A stretch of DNA of 64,000 nucleotides from JAAYYM01 sp964631375 (GTDB lineage Bacteria > Bacillota > Clostridia > Lachnospirales > Lachnospiraceae): positions 3,794 to 67,793 of the forward strand of contig CAZVYQ010000010.1 of assembly GCA_964631375.1 (NCBI GenBank). The letters are read 5' to 3'. The notes below the pieces were generated by a model, which was not told where the DNA came from, searched no databases, and saw nothing but the letters and a program-made list of their open reading frames with translations. Every line of letters starts with the position of its first letter. Within the stretch, counting starts at the first letter, position 1. Positions 28,178 through 37,082 of the stretch are shown piece after piece. The position numbers and the translations under genes are program-made.

Positions 28178-28612
28178 CTAACAACCCAATCTCTTCTTAA
28201 ATTCCGGTACATACTGTCTTGATATGATAACCTTTTCTCCATTCAACATGGTTGCTTCAAATCTACCGTTAAAGGCCGGACTGATGTATTTAATCTTTCG
28301 CAGATTCACAATGACAGATTTCGATATTCTGAAAAAATCCTGCATACCCAGTCCTTCTTCAATCTCATAAAGTTTTTGTTTGGATTCGAAGACTTCTTTC
28401 TTGCAATAGAGGTATACTCTGTTATCAACAGACTCAAAATAATAGATATCTGTCGGAACAATTCGATGAATATGATCTCTTTCATACCCCACGATTGTAT
28501 TCTTTTGGGCTTTGATAAAAGAGATGATACGCATCAAATCATCATCCATCTGTCTGCATCGGATTATGATCTCTTCTTCCTCGTTTTGATTTTCCTCAAT
28601 TGTGATCTTCAT
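28178..28612 (-). CDS. LytTR-domain transcriptional regulator without receiver
   Basis: A 144-residue protein whose second half (about 42-144) is a LytTR DNA-binding domain with YFESVDNRVYLYCKKE and FFRISKSVIVNL, both typical. The first 40 residues are acidic and there is no response-regulator receiver domain, so activity is probably set by the DUF3021 partner. Its ATG overlaps the stop of the upstream yhaN-like gene as ATGA, so it is translated from the nuclease operon transcript. Confidence 0.9.
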   Translation of the reverse strand: MKITIEENQNEEEEIIIRCRQMDDDLMRIISFIKAQKNTIVGYERDHIHRIVPTDIYYFESVDNRVYLYCKKEVFESKQKLYEIEEGLGMQDFFRISKSVIVNLRKIKYISPAFNGRFEATMLNGEKVIISRQYVPEFKKRLGC

Positions 28613-30459
28613 TCCTTCACCATCCTGCTGTTATGACAAACAAAATACAATATCTGATAATCATGACTGATCGTGTTCAATAGCTGCAGCACCCCTGCTA
28701 ACTTCTCTTCATCCAGATTAGAAAAAGGATCATCCAGTACAACCAGCGGATGTTCACCTGAAAACAATACATCAATCAGAGCAAATCTGGCACAAAGTGA
28801 CACGAGATCCTTGTATCCCTCACTGAAATAATCCAGATCGCGTTTCGTGCCCTCCTCACTAACCTTAACCGTAAATTTTGTGTCTATACCGGCTGAATCG
28901 CTCAAAGAATCACAAAGTTCCTCTATATAATGCTGAAAGCGTTTCTGCAGATTTCCAAAATAGTTTGTAGACAATCTGTCCTTTGCCTGTTTGATCAATC
29001 GGACTGTATCGGATAATATATCATAATGCTCCTCACCCTGCTTCAATTTCTCAATCAACTCGAATCGTTCACTTTCCTGATCGACTCTCACCTCTAGAAT
29101 CTGGTTCATGTCATCTATTTTTCTCTCAAGATCCATGATTTCTATTTTAATAGAGTCAAGCTCCTGTATCAGTTTTTGTTCTCTGACCTGCAAGTCTGAT
29201 AAGGACTCGATCTGTGCCTGTTCAGGGAACGTGTCCGAGTCGGAACGATCCTTTCCAAACTGATTTTCCTGTTCAAACATCTCAATGACATGAAGACACT
29301 GTTCAAATTCCTCTTTATTTTTCTGCAACAGCTCCTGTTCCCTTTGCTTCTGTCGTGCTCTCTCCTGCTCCATTGTCTGTTGTTGCTGTTTGATACGTTT
29401 CTCCTGCTCCCTCTCTTGCCTGTGCAGGATCAGATACAGAATCCATAAACCAATTCCAACGACGGCTGTGATAACTCCGACTAAGAGCAATTTGGTCACA
29501 ATTATGAGTATCACGGCACTCAGACAAACCGTGGCGGCTACAATGGCTGCAAAAACAGATCGGAACTTCACAGTATCGTCTTGATTCCGATCATTTACAC
29601 GATCTGTAGTCGATTCGACAAACATCTCCCTGAGGTTTTTCCCAACGGCTTCAATACGATCCTTTTCAGCAAGCAGCTGTGTATAATGCTCTCTTTTTGC
29701 CTGTCGAGCTTCATATCCGGCAGCAAGCATTGTCTGTTCCTTTGTCTGTCTGATCTCCTGCTCCAGCTGCTGCTGCTTGTCTTTCCTTTGTCTCAGCCTG
29801 TCTTCCCATGCAATCAGAGCCTTCTCTGTTCCTGCTGTTCTCTCCAACTCTCTCTCAATTGCATGCAAACGTTGTTCCAATTCACCAAGTTTCCCACGAT
29901 TTCCTGTCTTTTTATATAGCTTCATTGCTTCATCGAGTGCTAGCAACGCACTCTCGTAATGATTGATATCATTTCCGTCATCCAACAGATGTGACAGCTT
30001 TGCATTGATACTGTCATTGGCTGTAATCCCCAGCCTCAGTTGTGGAATATAAGCACTTCTCTCATATCCCTCCATATTAATCCCAAACAATTCTTCTCCG
30101 ACATGCTCGGAATAGTCATTGCTAATCAATCCTGTTGTCTGGTCATACAGCAAAAATGTATCGTCTTTGTCCTTTTCCCCAAAGAATCGTTCAATCTGAT
30201 AGACACCGTGTTCATTTTCAAAGGACAGACTGCCGCCATATCTGCCTCCCTGCCATGGCAGATATTTTTTTCGTTCATTCTCAAGCACAGAACGCTTAGT
30301 CGTTGAGGTCATTCCATAAAACATCGCTTTGATAAAGGCAGCAAGAGTAGTCTTTCCCCATCCGTTCTCTCTGTGGATGACATTGATCCCGTCCTGAAAG
30401 GTCAGATGAAGGTCATGTAGTTTTCCAAAGTTCACAATATGACATGCTGTTAATTTCAT
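28609..30459 (-). CDS. YhaN-like SMC/SbcC-type ATPase
   Basis: A 616-residue AAA-type ATPase of the SbcC/Rad50/YhaN family. The N-terminus has the Walker A motif ENGWGKTTL near residue 33, the middle is a long coiled coil with a pair of membrane-like hydrophobic helices (about 305-345), and the C-terminus has LVVLDDPFSNLDEEKL. The internal hydrophobic pair is the YhaN hallmark that separates it from SbcC. It partners the phosphoesterase encoded just upstream, with which it overlaps by four bases; together they resemble the SbcCD nuclease. Confidence 0.88.
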   Translation of the reverse strand: MKLTACHIVNFGKLHDLHLTFQDGINVIHRENGWGKTTLAAFIKAMFYGMTSTTKRSVLENERKKYLPWQGGRYGGSLSFENEHGVYQIERFFGEKDKDDTFLLYDQTTGLISNDYSEHVGEELFGINMEGYERSAYIPQLRLGITANDSINAKLSHLLDDGNDINHYESALLALDEAMKLYKKTGNRGKLGELEQRLHAIERELERTAGTEKALIAWEDRLRQRKDKQQQLEQEIRQTKEQTMLAAGYEARQAKREHYTQLLAEKDRIEAVGKNLREMFVESTTDRVNDRNQDDTVKFRSVFAAIVAATVCLSAVILIIVTKLLLVGVITAVVGIGLWILYLILHRQEREQEKRIKQQQQTMEQERARQKQREQELLQKNKEEFEQCLHVIEMFEQENQFGKDRSDSDTFPEQAQIESLSDLQVREQKLIQELDSIKIEIMDLERKIDDMNQILEVRVDQESERFELIEKLKQGEEHYDILSDTVRLIKQAKDRLSTNYFGNLQKRFQHYIEELCDSLSDSAGIDTKFTVKVSEEGTKRDLDYFSEGYKDLVSLCARFALIDVLFSGEHPLVVLDDPFSNLDEEKLAGVLQLLNTISHDYQILYFVCHNSRMVKE

Positions 30460-31547
30460 ATAATCTCTTCCCCATTCAAGGCTCTGATCCCACTCATAAT
30501 CACTTGCATCTTTTTCTCCTGCGGCATCGACTCAGACAGTACCAACCGAATAAATTCTCCCTTTAGTGAGACATCATTTTGATAATCCTCGATGTGGATC
30601 TCCAGTCGGGTTCGATCATAGATCTTAAAAAAGAAAAAATCTCCTTTGAATCTACTCGACAGATATTCTATATCCTTAGGGGTATCCAGTTCTACAACTC
30701 CCTCCAGTATCACCTTAACCATGCTTTCCTGTGGAATCTGGCGAAGTGCTTCTGCCACCGCATGCTCGATACCGGATGAAGTCAGGATTCCTGTCAAATC
30801 AACCGAAATCTCATACAGTCTTCTCTGTGCTGCAGGAATAAACTGCGACTTCACCTGATGATTCTCAATCTCCAAAAGAACAAAGCCCTTTTCTCCACAT
30901 TCATCAAACCCTCTGCCCTCCAGACAGCCACTATAGCAATAGATCCCTCTCTGATCCAGAATCTCTGCTTTATACGTATGTATATGTCCCAGTGCCAGAT
31001 AATCAATGGATCTTCCTCTTAATTCCTTGAGTCGAATGATCTGTGTCTGATCCTTACCGACATAGTCGGCTTCCTGTCCATGCAGCATTACGATATTGGT
31101 CATCGAAGGCTCTGGCATCAACGTCTGATATAGCCTGTTCTGATTGTTCTCATTCAGTTGTGCTCCGGTAATGGTAATCTGCTCGTTCTCATAGACATAG
31201 GTCTTCCAATCCTCTCCGAACAGATACAGATTGTCCGGCAGCGTATGCTCCTCCTCCAGGGTCTGTAGCCATGCCATATCATGATTCCCACGGATATAAT
31301 AAAAATCAATTGTCGAGTGTGTCCTGATCCGATCCAGCACAAACTCACGTGTGCTCACTGTAATACGTGCCTTGTCAAAAAGATCACCTGCAATGAGAAT
31401 GGCACGAACCCCTTGATCCTGTGCATAATCAACCATATTGCCAAAGGTCATCAGAAGCTCTTTTCTGCGAAGCTTTGCTTGTTCTTTTGTTAAGTTTGCC
31501 TCCATAGCAGAATCGAGATGGAGATCCGCACAATGAATCAGTTTCAT
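30456..31547 (-). CDS. YhaO/SbcD-like metallophosphoesterase
   Basis: A 363-residue nuclease-type calcineurin-like phosphoesterase. The metal-binding motifs occur in order: HCADLHLD at 5-12, AGDLFD near 56, RGNHD near 91, HGQ near 155 and GHIH near 196. The C-terminal third is a capping domain that would contact the YhaN ATPase encoded next. The pair most likely processes DNA ends or hairpins. It starts the four-gene unit that also carries the LytTR regulator. Confidence 0.9.
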   Translation of the reverse strand: MKLIHCADLHLDSAMEANLTKEQAKLRRKELLMTFGNMVDYAQDQGVRAILIAGDLFDKARITVSTREFVLDRIRTHSTIDFYYIRGNHDMAWLQTLEEEHTLPDNLYLFGEDWKTYVYENEQITITGAQLNENNQNRLYQTLMPEPSMTNIVMLHGQEADYVGKDQTQIIRLKELRGRSIDYLALGHIHTYKAEILDQRGIYCYSGCLEGRGFDECGEKGFVLLEIENHQVKSQFIPAAQRRLYEISVDLTGILTSSGIEHAVAEALRQIPQESMVKVILEGVVELDTPKDIEYLSSRFKGDFFFFKIYDRTRLEIHIEDYQNDVSLKGEFIRLVLSESMPQEKKMQVIMSGIRALNGEEII

Positions 31548-31591
31548 TCTTGTTCCTCTTCCTACGTTGAACTCTTTATATAAACATCAAT

Positions 31592-31620
31592 ATCATATCA
31601 CACAAACAGCCCAAAAGCAA
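31592..31620 (-). promoter_or_regulatory. Promoter of the yhaO unit
   Basis: TTGCTT (31620-31615) and TATGAT (31597-31592) with a 17-base spacer on the minus strand, 45 bases from the ATG. It is back to back with the CNNM promoter. Confidence 0.55.
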
Positions 31621-31642
31621 ACATATGTTTTCTATATAATGC

Positions 31643-31670
31643 TTGACAAGATATGCCTTTATCATGTAAT
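31643..31670 (+). promoter_or_regulatory. Promoter of the CNNM-family gene
   Basis: TTGACA (31643-31648) and TGTAAT (31665-31670) with a 16-base spacer, about 43 bases ahead of the TTG start. A start point near 31677 leaves a leader of about 35 bases containing TAGGAG. Confidence 0.55.
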
Positions 31671-31707
31671 ATTTGTGCTATATAAAATTTGACTTTTAGG
31701 AGTGATA

Positions 31708-31740
31708 ATGTTTTGGATACCGATGGTGTCATGCAATTGA
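31708..31740 (+). other. Out-of-frame mini-ORF overlapping the CNNM start
   Basis: ATG at 31708 lies five bases after AGGAG and encodes a ten-residue peptide (MFWIPMVSCN) ending at TGA 31738-31740. It occupies the best ribosome start position in the leader, in a different frame from the membrane protein, and its stop lies next to an in-frame ATG (31731) of that protein. It could reduce or couple translation. There is no proof it is translated. Confidence 0.3.
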
Positions 31741-33023
31741 TTTTTCTGATCTGTTTACTACTGTTATCTGCATATTTTTCTTCTGCAGAGACTGCTCTTA
31801 CAACTGTGAATAAGCTTCGCATCCGTACTCTTGTTGAGGAAGGGAATAAGCGTGCTGTGACAGTTACATATCTTCTGGAGCATCGAACCAAGATGCTGAG
31901 TACCATTCTGATCGCTAATAATGTAGTGAATATCTCTGCTTCAGCTCTGGCCACTTCCCTTGCAATCAAACTATGGGGCAATGCTTCTATTGGAATCGTT
32001 ACAGGAGTACTGACTCTGTTAGTCCTGATTTTTGGTGAGATTACGCCCAAAAATCTTGCAGCTCTCTATACCGAGAAGATTTCTCTGATTTATGCTCCGA
32101 TCATTCGCTTTTTAATGCGCGTATTAACACCAGTAATTTTCATCATCGACAAGCTCTCCAACGGTATACTCTTGCTGCTCCGCATTGACGTCAATGCTGT
32201 CAGCACTGCAATGACAGAGAATGAACTCCGTACCATTGTCGAAGTCAGCCATGAAGATGGCGTCATTGAAAAAGAAGAACGTCAGATGATTTATAACGTA
32301 TTTGATTTTGGCGACTCTCTTGCAAAGGATATTATGATTCCACGTGTTGACATGTCCTGTGTGAATGTTGATGCTACCTGGGATGAGATCAAACAGGTCT
32401 TCTTTGAAGAAAAATACACACGACTTCCTGTCTACGAAGAATCCACCGACAATATCATTGGTCTGATCAATGTAAAGGATATTCTGTTCTATGAGAACTG
32501 GGAGAATTTTCATGTCCGCGATGTGATGCGTGAGGCAAACTATACTTTTGAATACAAAAAAACTTCCGAGCTGATGATTGAAATGCGCGAAAGTTCGATT
32601 AACATGATCATGGTACTGGATGAGTATGGTGCAACCGTCGGACTGATTACTCTGGAGGATTTACTTGAAGAAATCGTCGGTGAAATCCGTGATGAATTTG
32701 ATGAGGATGAACGTGATCTGATTCAGGCTGTCGGTGAACGCGAATATCTGATCGAGGGTTCCATGAAGCTGGATGACATCAATGATGCTCTTGAGTTGGA
32801 GGACGAACTGAAGCTGTCCTCTGAGGATTATGACTCCATCGGCGGCATCATCATTGAACATCTGGATCGACTTCCTGAGGACGGAGAAACTGTAGAGCTT
32901 GAAAATGGTATCCTGTTAAAGGTTGCCGAAATGGATAAAACCCGAATTGATCATGTATATATGACACTGCCCCCTCAGGAATCCGAGGAGGCAGATGAAA
33001 TCGAAGAACATCCTGAAGATTGA
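31713..33023 (+). CDS. CNNM/CorC-type membrane protein (hemolysin family)
   Basis: An integral membrane protein with a DUF21 (CNNM) transmembrane domain of about 180 residues, starting with AYFSSAETAL, followed by two CBS domains and a C-terminal CorC_HlyC domain with EYGATVGLITLEDLLEEIVGEI between them. Homologues influence magnesium or other cation efflux; the hemolysin name is historical. I place the start at TTG 31713, ten bases after AGGAG, giving the usual N-terminus for the family. The open frame extends eight codons upstream to another TTG, and an in-frame ATG lies at 31731. Confidence 0.92.
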   Translation: MDTDGVMQLIFLICLLLLSAYFSSAETALTTVNKLRIRTLVEEGNKRAVTVTYLLEHRTKMLSTILIANNVVNISASALATSLAIKLWGNASIGIVTGVLTLLVLIFGEITPKNLAALYTEKISLIYAPIIRFLMRVLTPVIFIIDKLSNGILLLLRIDVNAVSTAMTENELRTIVEVSHEDGVIEKEERQMIYNVFDFGDSLAKDIMIPRVDMSCVNVDATWDEIKQVFFEEKYTRLPVYEESTDNIIGLINVKDILFYENWENFHVRDVMREANYTFEYKKTSELMIEMRESSINMIMVLDEYGATVGLITLEDLLEEIVGEIRDEFDEDERDLIQAVGEREYLIEGSMKLDDINDALELEDELKLSSEDYDSIGGIIIEHLDRLPEDGETVELENGILLKVAEMDKTRIDHVYMTLPPQESEEADEIEEHPED

Positions 33024-33037
33024 TTTTACTGATTGAT

Positions 33038-33922
33038 CTAAAAACACCTGAGCGATGTAATCTGACTACATATTCGCTCCGCTACATCCGGCTTGTTCAT
33101 GACATACAGATGTACTCCATTCACATCATGAGCAAACAGGTCTACGATCTGATTCATTGCATACACAATGCCTGCGTCTGTCAATGCTTTGGGATCATTC
33201 TCATACTTATCCAGGATTACCCTGAGTTTTGGCGGCAGTGACGCACCACAAAGATTTACCATACGCTCGATCTGTTTTTTATTCGTTACAGGCATGATAC
33301 CTGCCTCAATTGGAACTGTAATTCCGGCGGCTCTTGCCTTTCTTTCAAATTCATAAAAATGCTCATTATCAAAAAACAGCTGAGAGATCAAATGAGTAAC
33401 ACCCGCATCTACCTTCATCTTCAGATGTGCAATGTCTTCATCCATATACATACAATCCGGATGTACCTCCGGGTAACATGCTCCGCTGATTCCAAAATCC
33501 CCTCTGTCAGCAATATATCGAACCAGATCACTTGCATACTCAAAATCATGCTTGGGTTCCCTGTCCGGATTCCGATCTCCACGAAGTGCTAATATATTCT
33601 CAATGCCTGCGTTACGAAGTTCCTGTAGCATTGCATCGATCTCCTGTTTTGTATAATTGAGGCAGGATAAATGTGCAGCCGGGATCATACCGTGAGCCTT
33701 GATTTTACCTGCAATCTCAATGGTCGGGTTCTGCTTCTGTCCATCTGCTCCTGTTGTATTGGTTCCGCCTGCTCCAAAGGTTACACTGATAAATTGTGGA
33801 TTCAGTACACTCAATCTATCTAATAAACTGTCAATATCCTTAAAATCAGCTTCCTTTTTGGGTGGAAATATTTCAAATGAGATAGCGGCTTTCTTTTCCT
33901 GAAACAATTCGCTAATTTTCAT
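33038..33922 (-). CDS. metF: Methylenetetrahydrofolate reductase
   Basis: The flavoenzyme reduces 5,10-methylene-tetrahydrofolate to 5-methyl-tetrahydrofolate for methionine synthesis or the methyl branch of the acetyl-CoA pathway. SFEIFPPK near residue 16 carries the conserved catalytic Glu, ALRGD follows near 108, and ISQLFFDN near 175 and GIMP near 205 complete the signature. The two ATGs at 33928 and 33922 lie after AGGAGGAG; I use 33922 because of spacing. It is convergent with the CNNM gene, the stops 14 bases apart. Confidence 0.94.
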   Translation of the reverse strand: MKISELFQEKKAAISFEIFPPKKEADFKDIDSLLDRLSVLNPQFISVTFGAGGTNTTGADGQKQNPTIEIAGKIKAHGMIPAAHLSCLNYTKQEIDAMLQELRNAGIENILALRGDRNPDREPKHDFEYASDLVRYIADRGDFGISGACYPEVHPDCMYMDEDIAHLKMKVDAGVTHLISQLFFDNEHFYEFERKARAAGITVPIEAGIMPVTNKKQIERMVNLCGASLPPKLRVILDKYENDPKALTDAGIVYAMNQIVDLFAHDVNGVHLYVMNKPDVAERICSQITSLRCF

Positions 33923-33969
33923 CAGCATTTCTCCTCCTGTATCAACTTGTCTTGTCACGAACAGTTATC

Positions 33970-33998
33970 ATTATACTATTGATTTTTAAAAGAAACAA
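33970..33998 (-). promoter_or_regulatory. Promoter of metF
   Basis: TTGTTT (33998-33993) and consensus TATAAT (33975-33970) with a 17-base spacer, 48 bases ahead of the start codon. Confidence 0.55.
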
Positions 33999-34029
33999 CC
34001 CGTTATTGTGCTTTCCAATTCCCTGATCT

Positions 34030-36378
34030 CTATTCCACACCCTTCAATGCATCTACCATATCAATCGTCTTGACCTTCCCTGATAAGAAGAAATTAACAG
34101 AAACGGAGACCAAAAAAGTTCCACCGATAGAATACAGATAAGACAGCATAGACAATTCAGGTACCATATCCATGGTATCCGGCATCGTAGAACAGATACC
34201 AATCAATAACCCATATCCTGCCGGAAGTCCTATCAGGATCCCTGCAACCGTTACCCAGATATTTTGCTTCTGAAGAATCGCACGTATCTTTTTCGACTGA
34301 AACCCAAGCACCTTTAAAGTTGCGATCTCACGCATTTTTTCCACAAAAGACAGTACTCCCAGATTATACAACACCACAACACCGAGGATAACAGCACCGT
34401 CTACCATTAAGCCAATCATCAGGTTCATGATTTCAATACTTTTCATAAATGCCTGCTTCATCTCACTGATATTCATAACAGCCTGTACCTTGGTATCATC
34501 TGTGATATCTGCCTTTGGTGTCTGATTGGTCAGGATACTGGTAGGAACAAAATCATGTTCCATTGTCTCAAAGGTCGCACGACGCATAACAATTCCCTGT
34601 ACAGACGGATCTCTGTAGATCTGGCTGATCCTTGTGGTCTCCCATTCATCCTCTCCGACAATATGCCATTTCACCACATCTCCGGGACGTATTCCAAGTG
34701 ACGTCGCCATCCGATATGACATGGCAACCCCACTTTTGGTCAGCCGGATCGGTTCCATCTTCTCTCCTTGATAGTGTAGATAATTTCCTGTATCCACAAC
34801 TGTGAGTGTTCCTGTTTTACAGACATCATCACGGATAAACTCGACTGCTGTCTCCTGTACCATCTGACCCTTATATTCATTTGCATAATCCAATGCTGTG
34901 CTGTAATCACACTGTTCATTCAGCATGATCTTATTCTGTCCCGTCATCAGTTCACCATACATCCAGTCAAGCATTCCGACGATCGCATCACTACAGCCAA
35001 ACGCTCCCAGCATCAACATCGTACAACCGCACACTCCTACCATTCCCATGACAGTACGTGCCTTGTTCCGCAAAACATCACGAAAATTCCACTGTGTAGA
35101 GAAATTCAGTCTGAGCCAGAATTTGCTCTTTTCCAAAGCAGTATGTGTGATCTTTTTCGGTGCGGCAGGCTTCAATGTCACTGCCGGTGGATCTGCCAGT
35201 TCCTTGCGACATGCAAAATAAGATACACATGTGGATACAGCCACCGACAATATAATTGCCCCCAGTGATGCAGGCGAAAAGGAAGCCCCAAGTCTCGGAA
35301 CAATATAAGACCCCTCAAATGCCATAAAAACAAGCGGTGGAATCGAAAAATATCCGGTCGCTGCACCGATTACGCTTCCCATCAGGGAAATCCAGAAACC
35401 ATAAGAAATATAATGCCTTGTAATCACCTTTTTAGAAAATCCCAGTGCCTTCAAGGTTCCGATCTGGGTTCGTTGATTCGCAGTCATTCTGGTCATGGTT
35501 GTCACAATCCCCAACACAGCAATCAGCAGGAATACAACAGAGAACATGGCTCCCATTGTCTTATGCTGCTGTATCTCCGAATCAAACATTGCGTAACTTG
35601 CGTTTTGCTTCCGATCTGTGATGACAACACTATCTCGGTCGATGGCCTTTTCGATCCGTTTCTTTAGCATCTGTTTTTGTGCATCATCTTCTACATCAAC
35701 CGTATCATCACTTTTAATTAACATCTGATTGTATACGATTCCATCAGGATTAGGATAATCTGATTCTGACAGGATGACATAACCGTAGTTTGCATAATTA
35801 GGCATGATGGTTTCTTCCTCGGACAAATAGTACACATACTCCGGATGTCTCACCAAACCCTTAATCATTCCTTCAAACTGAGTATCTCCATACTTTAACT
35901 TCAGGACATCACCCGGTTTCAGATCATGAGCCTTTGCAAACAGTTCTTCGATCCAGATTCCGGATTTTCCTTCTTTAAATGATTCGCCGGAACATAGTAC
36001 CATCTTTGAGATCTCCTGAGACTCAACAAATATGATCTGCATGGAATAATGTGCAGCATCTGCCTCCTCATCGCTCATGGCAGTATCTGCTTTTGCAGAC
36101 AGATCAGCTTCTCCTGTCACTATCAGTCGTCTCTCGGCAGCCGCAACACCCGGAATTGACTCTGCTTCTTGTTTCTCATCCACAGAAAAAGAGTTTCCCA
36201 TCATCCAGTAATCTGCCAGATTGGTTTCAGCATAATACTGTTGTATGGTTTCCAATCCTCCGCTACTCTCAGAATCCATTCCAACAAAAATCCACATTCC
36301 TAAGAATGCCATCAGAAAAATCGATACAAATTGTGTTTTGTTAGCCAAAAGATCGCGCCATAATTTTCGTCCCAGCAT
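34030..36378 (-). CDS. Large FtsX-family ABC permease
   Basis: A 782-residue permease with two FtsX-type modules. An N-terminal helix (about 15-35) and a large outer domain (about 40-265) are followed by helices near 275-305, 325-350 and 365-385, a cytoplasmic linker, a second helix near 445-465, a second outer domain and three last helices (about 655-770). The two coupling motifs RTQIGTLKALGFSKK and MREIATLKVLGFQSKK support ATPase docking. Its ATG overlaps the ATPase stop by one base. It resembles the bacitracin/lantibiotic-efflux class in plan, but no cargo can be named. Confidence 0.9.
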   Translation of the reverse strand: MLGRKLWRDLLANKTQFVSIFLMAFLGMWIFVGMDSESSGGLETIQQYYAETNLADYWMMGNSFSVDEKQEAESIPGVAAAERRLIVTGEADLSAKADTAMSDEEADAAHYSMQIIFVESQEISKMVLCSGESFKEGKSGIWIEELFAKAHDLKPGDVLKLKYGDTQFEGMIKGLVRHPEYVYYLSEEETIMPNYANYGYVILSESDYPNPDGIVYNQMLIKSDDTVDVEDDAQKQMLKKRIEKAIDRDSVVITDRKQNASYAMFDSEIQQHKTMGAMFSVVFLLIAVLGIVTTMTRMTANQRTQIGTLKALGFSKKVITRHYISYGFWISLMGSVIGAATGYFSIPPLVFMAFEGSYIVPRLGASFSPASLGAIILSVAVSTCVSYFACRKELADPPAVTLKPAAPKKITHTALEKSKFWLRLNFSTQWNFRDVLRNKARTVMGMVGVCGCTMLMLGAFGCSDAIVGMLDWMYGELMTGQNKIMLNEQCDYSTALDYANEYKGQMVQETAVEFIRDDVCKTGTLTVVDTGNYLHYQGEKMEPIRLTKSGVAMSYRMATSLGIRPGDVVKWHIVGEDEWETTRISQIYRDPSVQGIVMRRATFETMEHDFVPTSILTNQTPKADITDDTKVQAVMNISEMKQAFMKSIEIMNLMIGLMVDGAVILGVVVLYNLGVLSFVEKMREIATLKVLGFQSKKIRAILQKQNIWVTVAGILIGLPAGYGLLIGICSTMPDTMDMVPELSMLSYLYSIGGTFLVSVSVNFFLSGKVKTIDMVDALKGVE

Positions 36379-37082
36379 TACCAGCTTACCTCATTTGCAC
36401 TAATAGGTTCTTTGTTTTCAATTACTTCTTTAATACCGCCGTTTCTGACCTTAATGACACGGTCGGCAATGTCTGCAAAGACACTGTTGTGTGTAACCAT
36501 CACAACCGTACGTTTTTTTTCTTTACTCATCTGCTGCAGAAGACATAGTACCTCACGTCCTGTCTCTGTATCCAAGGCACCGGTTGGCTCATCGCATAAT
36601 AATAACTTGGGATTCTTGGCAAGTGCTCGGGCTATGGATGTCCTCTGCTGTTCACCACCGGAAAGTTGCGACGGAAACTGATGCAGATGATCACCCAGTC
36701 CGACAGATTCGAGTGCTTCCTTTGGATCCAGCGTCTCCTTTTCGATATCCTTCATAAGTGCTACATTTTCATATGCTGTCAGTGTAGGGATCAGATTATA
36801 AAACTGAAATACGACACCGACATTACGTGCCCGATATTCTGTCAATTGGTTATCCGTAAAGGTCGTCAAATTCTGATCCCCAAAGAGAATCTCTCCTGAA
36901 GATGCAAAATCCATACCGCCCAACAGATTGAGCAGTGTACTTTTGCCTGCGCCGGACGGACCCAGAATCACGACCATCTCTCCCTCATAGATCGTCAAAT
37001 TAGCATCCTTCAAGGCATAAAAGGTTCTGTCGCCTCGTTTGTATTCCTTTGAGACATTACGAAACTCAATCAAAGGTTTCAT
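36378..37082 (-). CDS. ABC exporter ATPase
   Basis: A 234-residue LolD/MacB-class ATPase with Walker A GPSGAGKST near 40, signature LSGGEQQR near 140, Walker B LLLCDEPTGALD and the switch histidine in VTHN. It overlaps the adaptor gene upstream by four bases and the permease downstream by one base, so the three proteins are made together under the leader at 38536-38750. Confidence 0.93.
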   Translation of the reverse strand: MKPLIEFRNVSKEYKRGDRTFYALKDANLTIYEGEMVVILGPSGAGKSTLLNLLGGMDFASSGEILFGDQNLTTFTDNQLTEYRARNVGVVFQFYNLIPTLTAYENVALMKDIEKETLDPKEALESVGLGDHLHQFPSQLSGGEQQRTSIARALAKNPKLLLCDEPTGALDTETGREVLCLLQQMSKEKKRTVVMVTHNSVFADIADRVIKVRNGGIKEVIENKEPISANEVSW

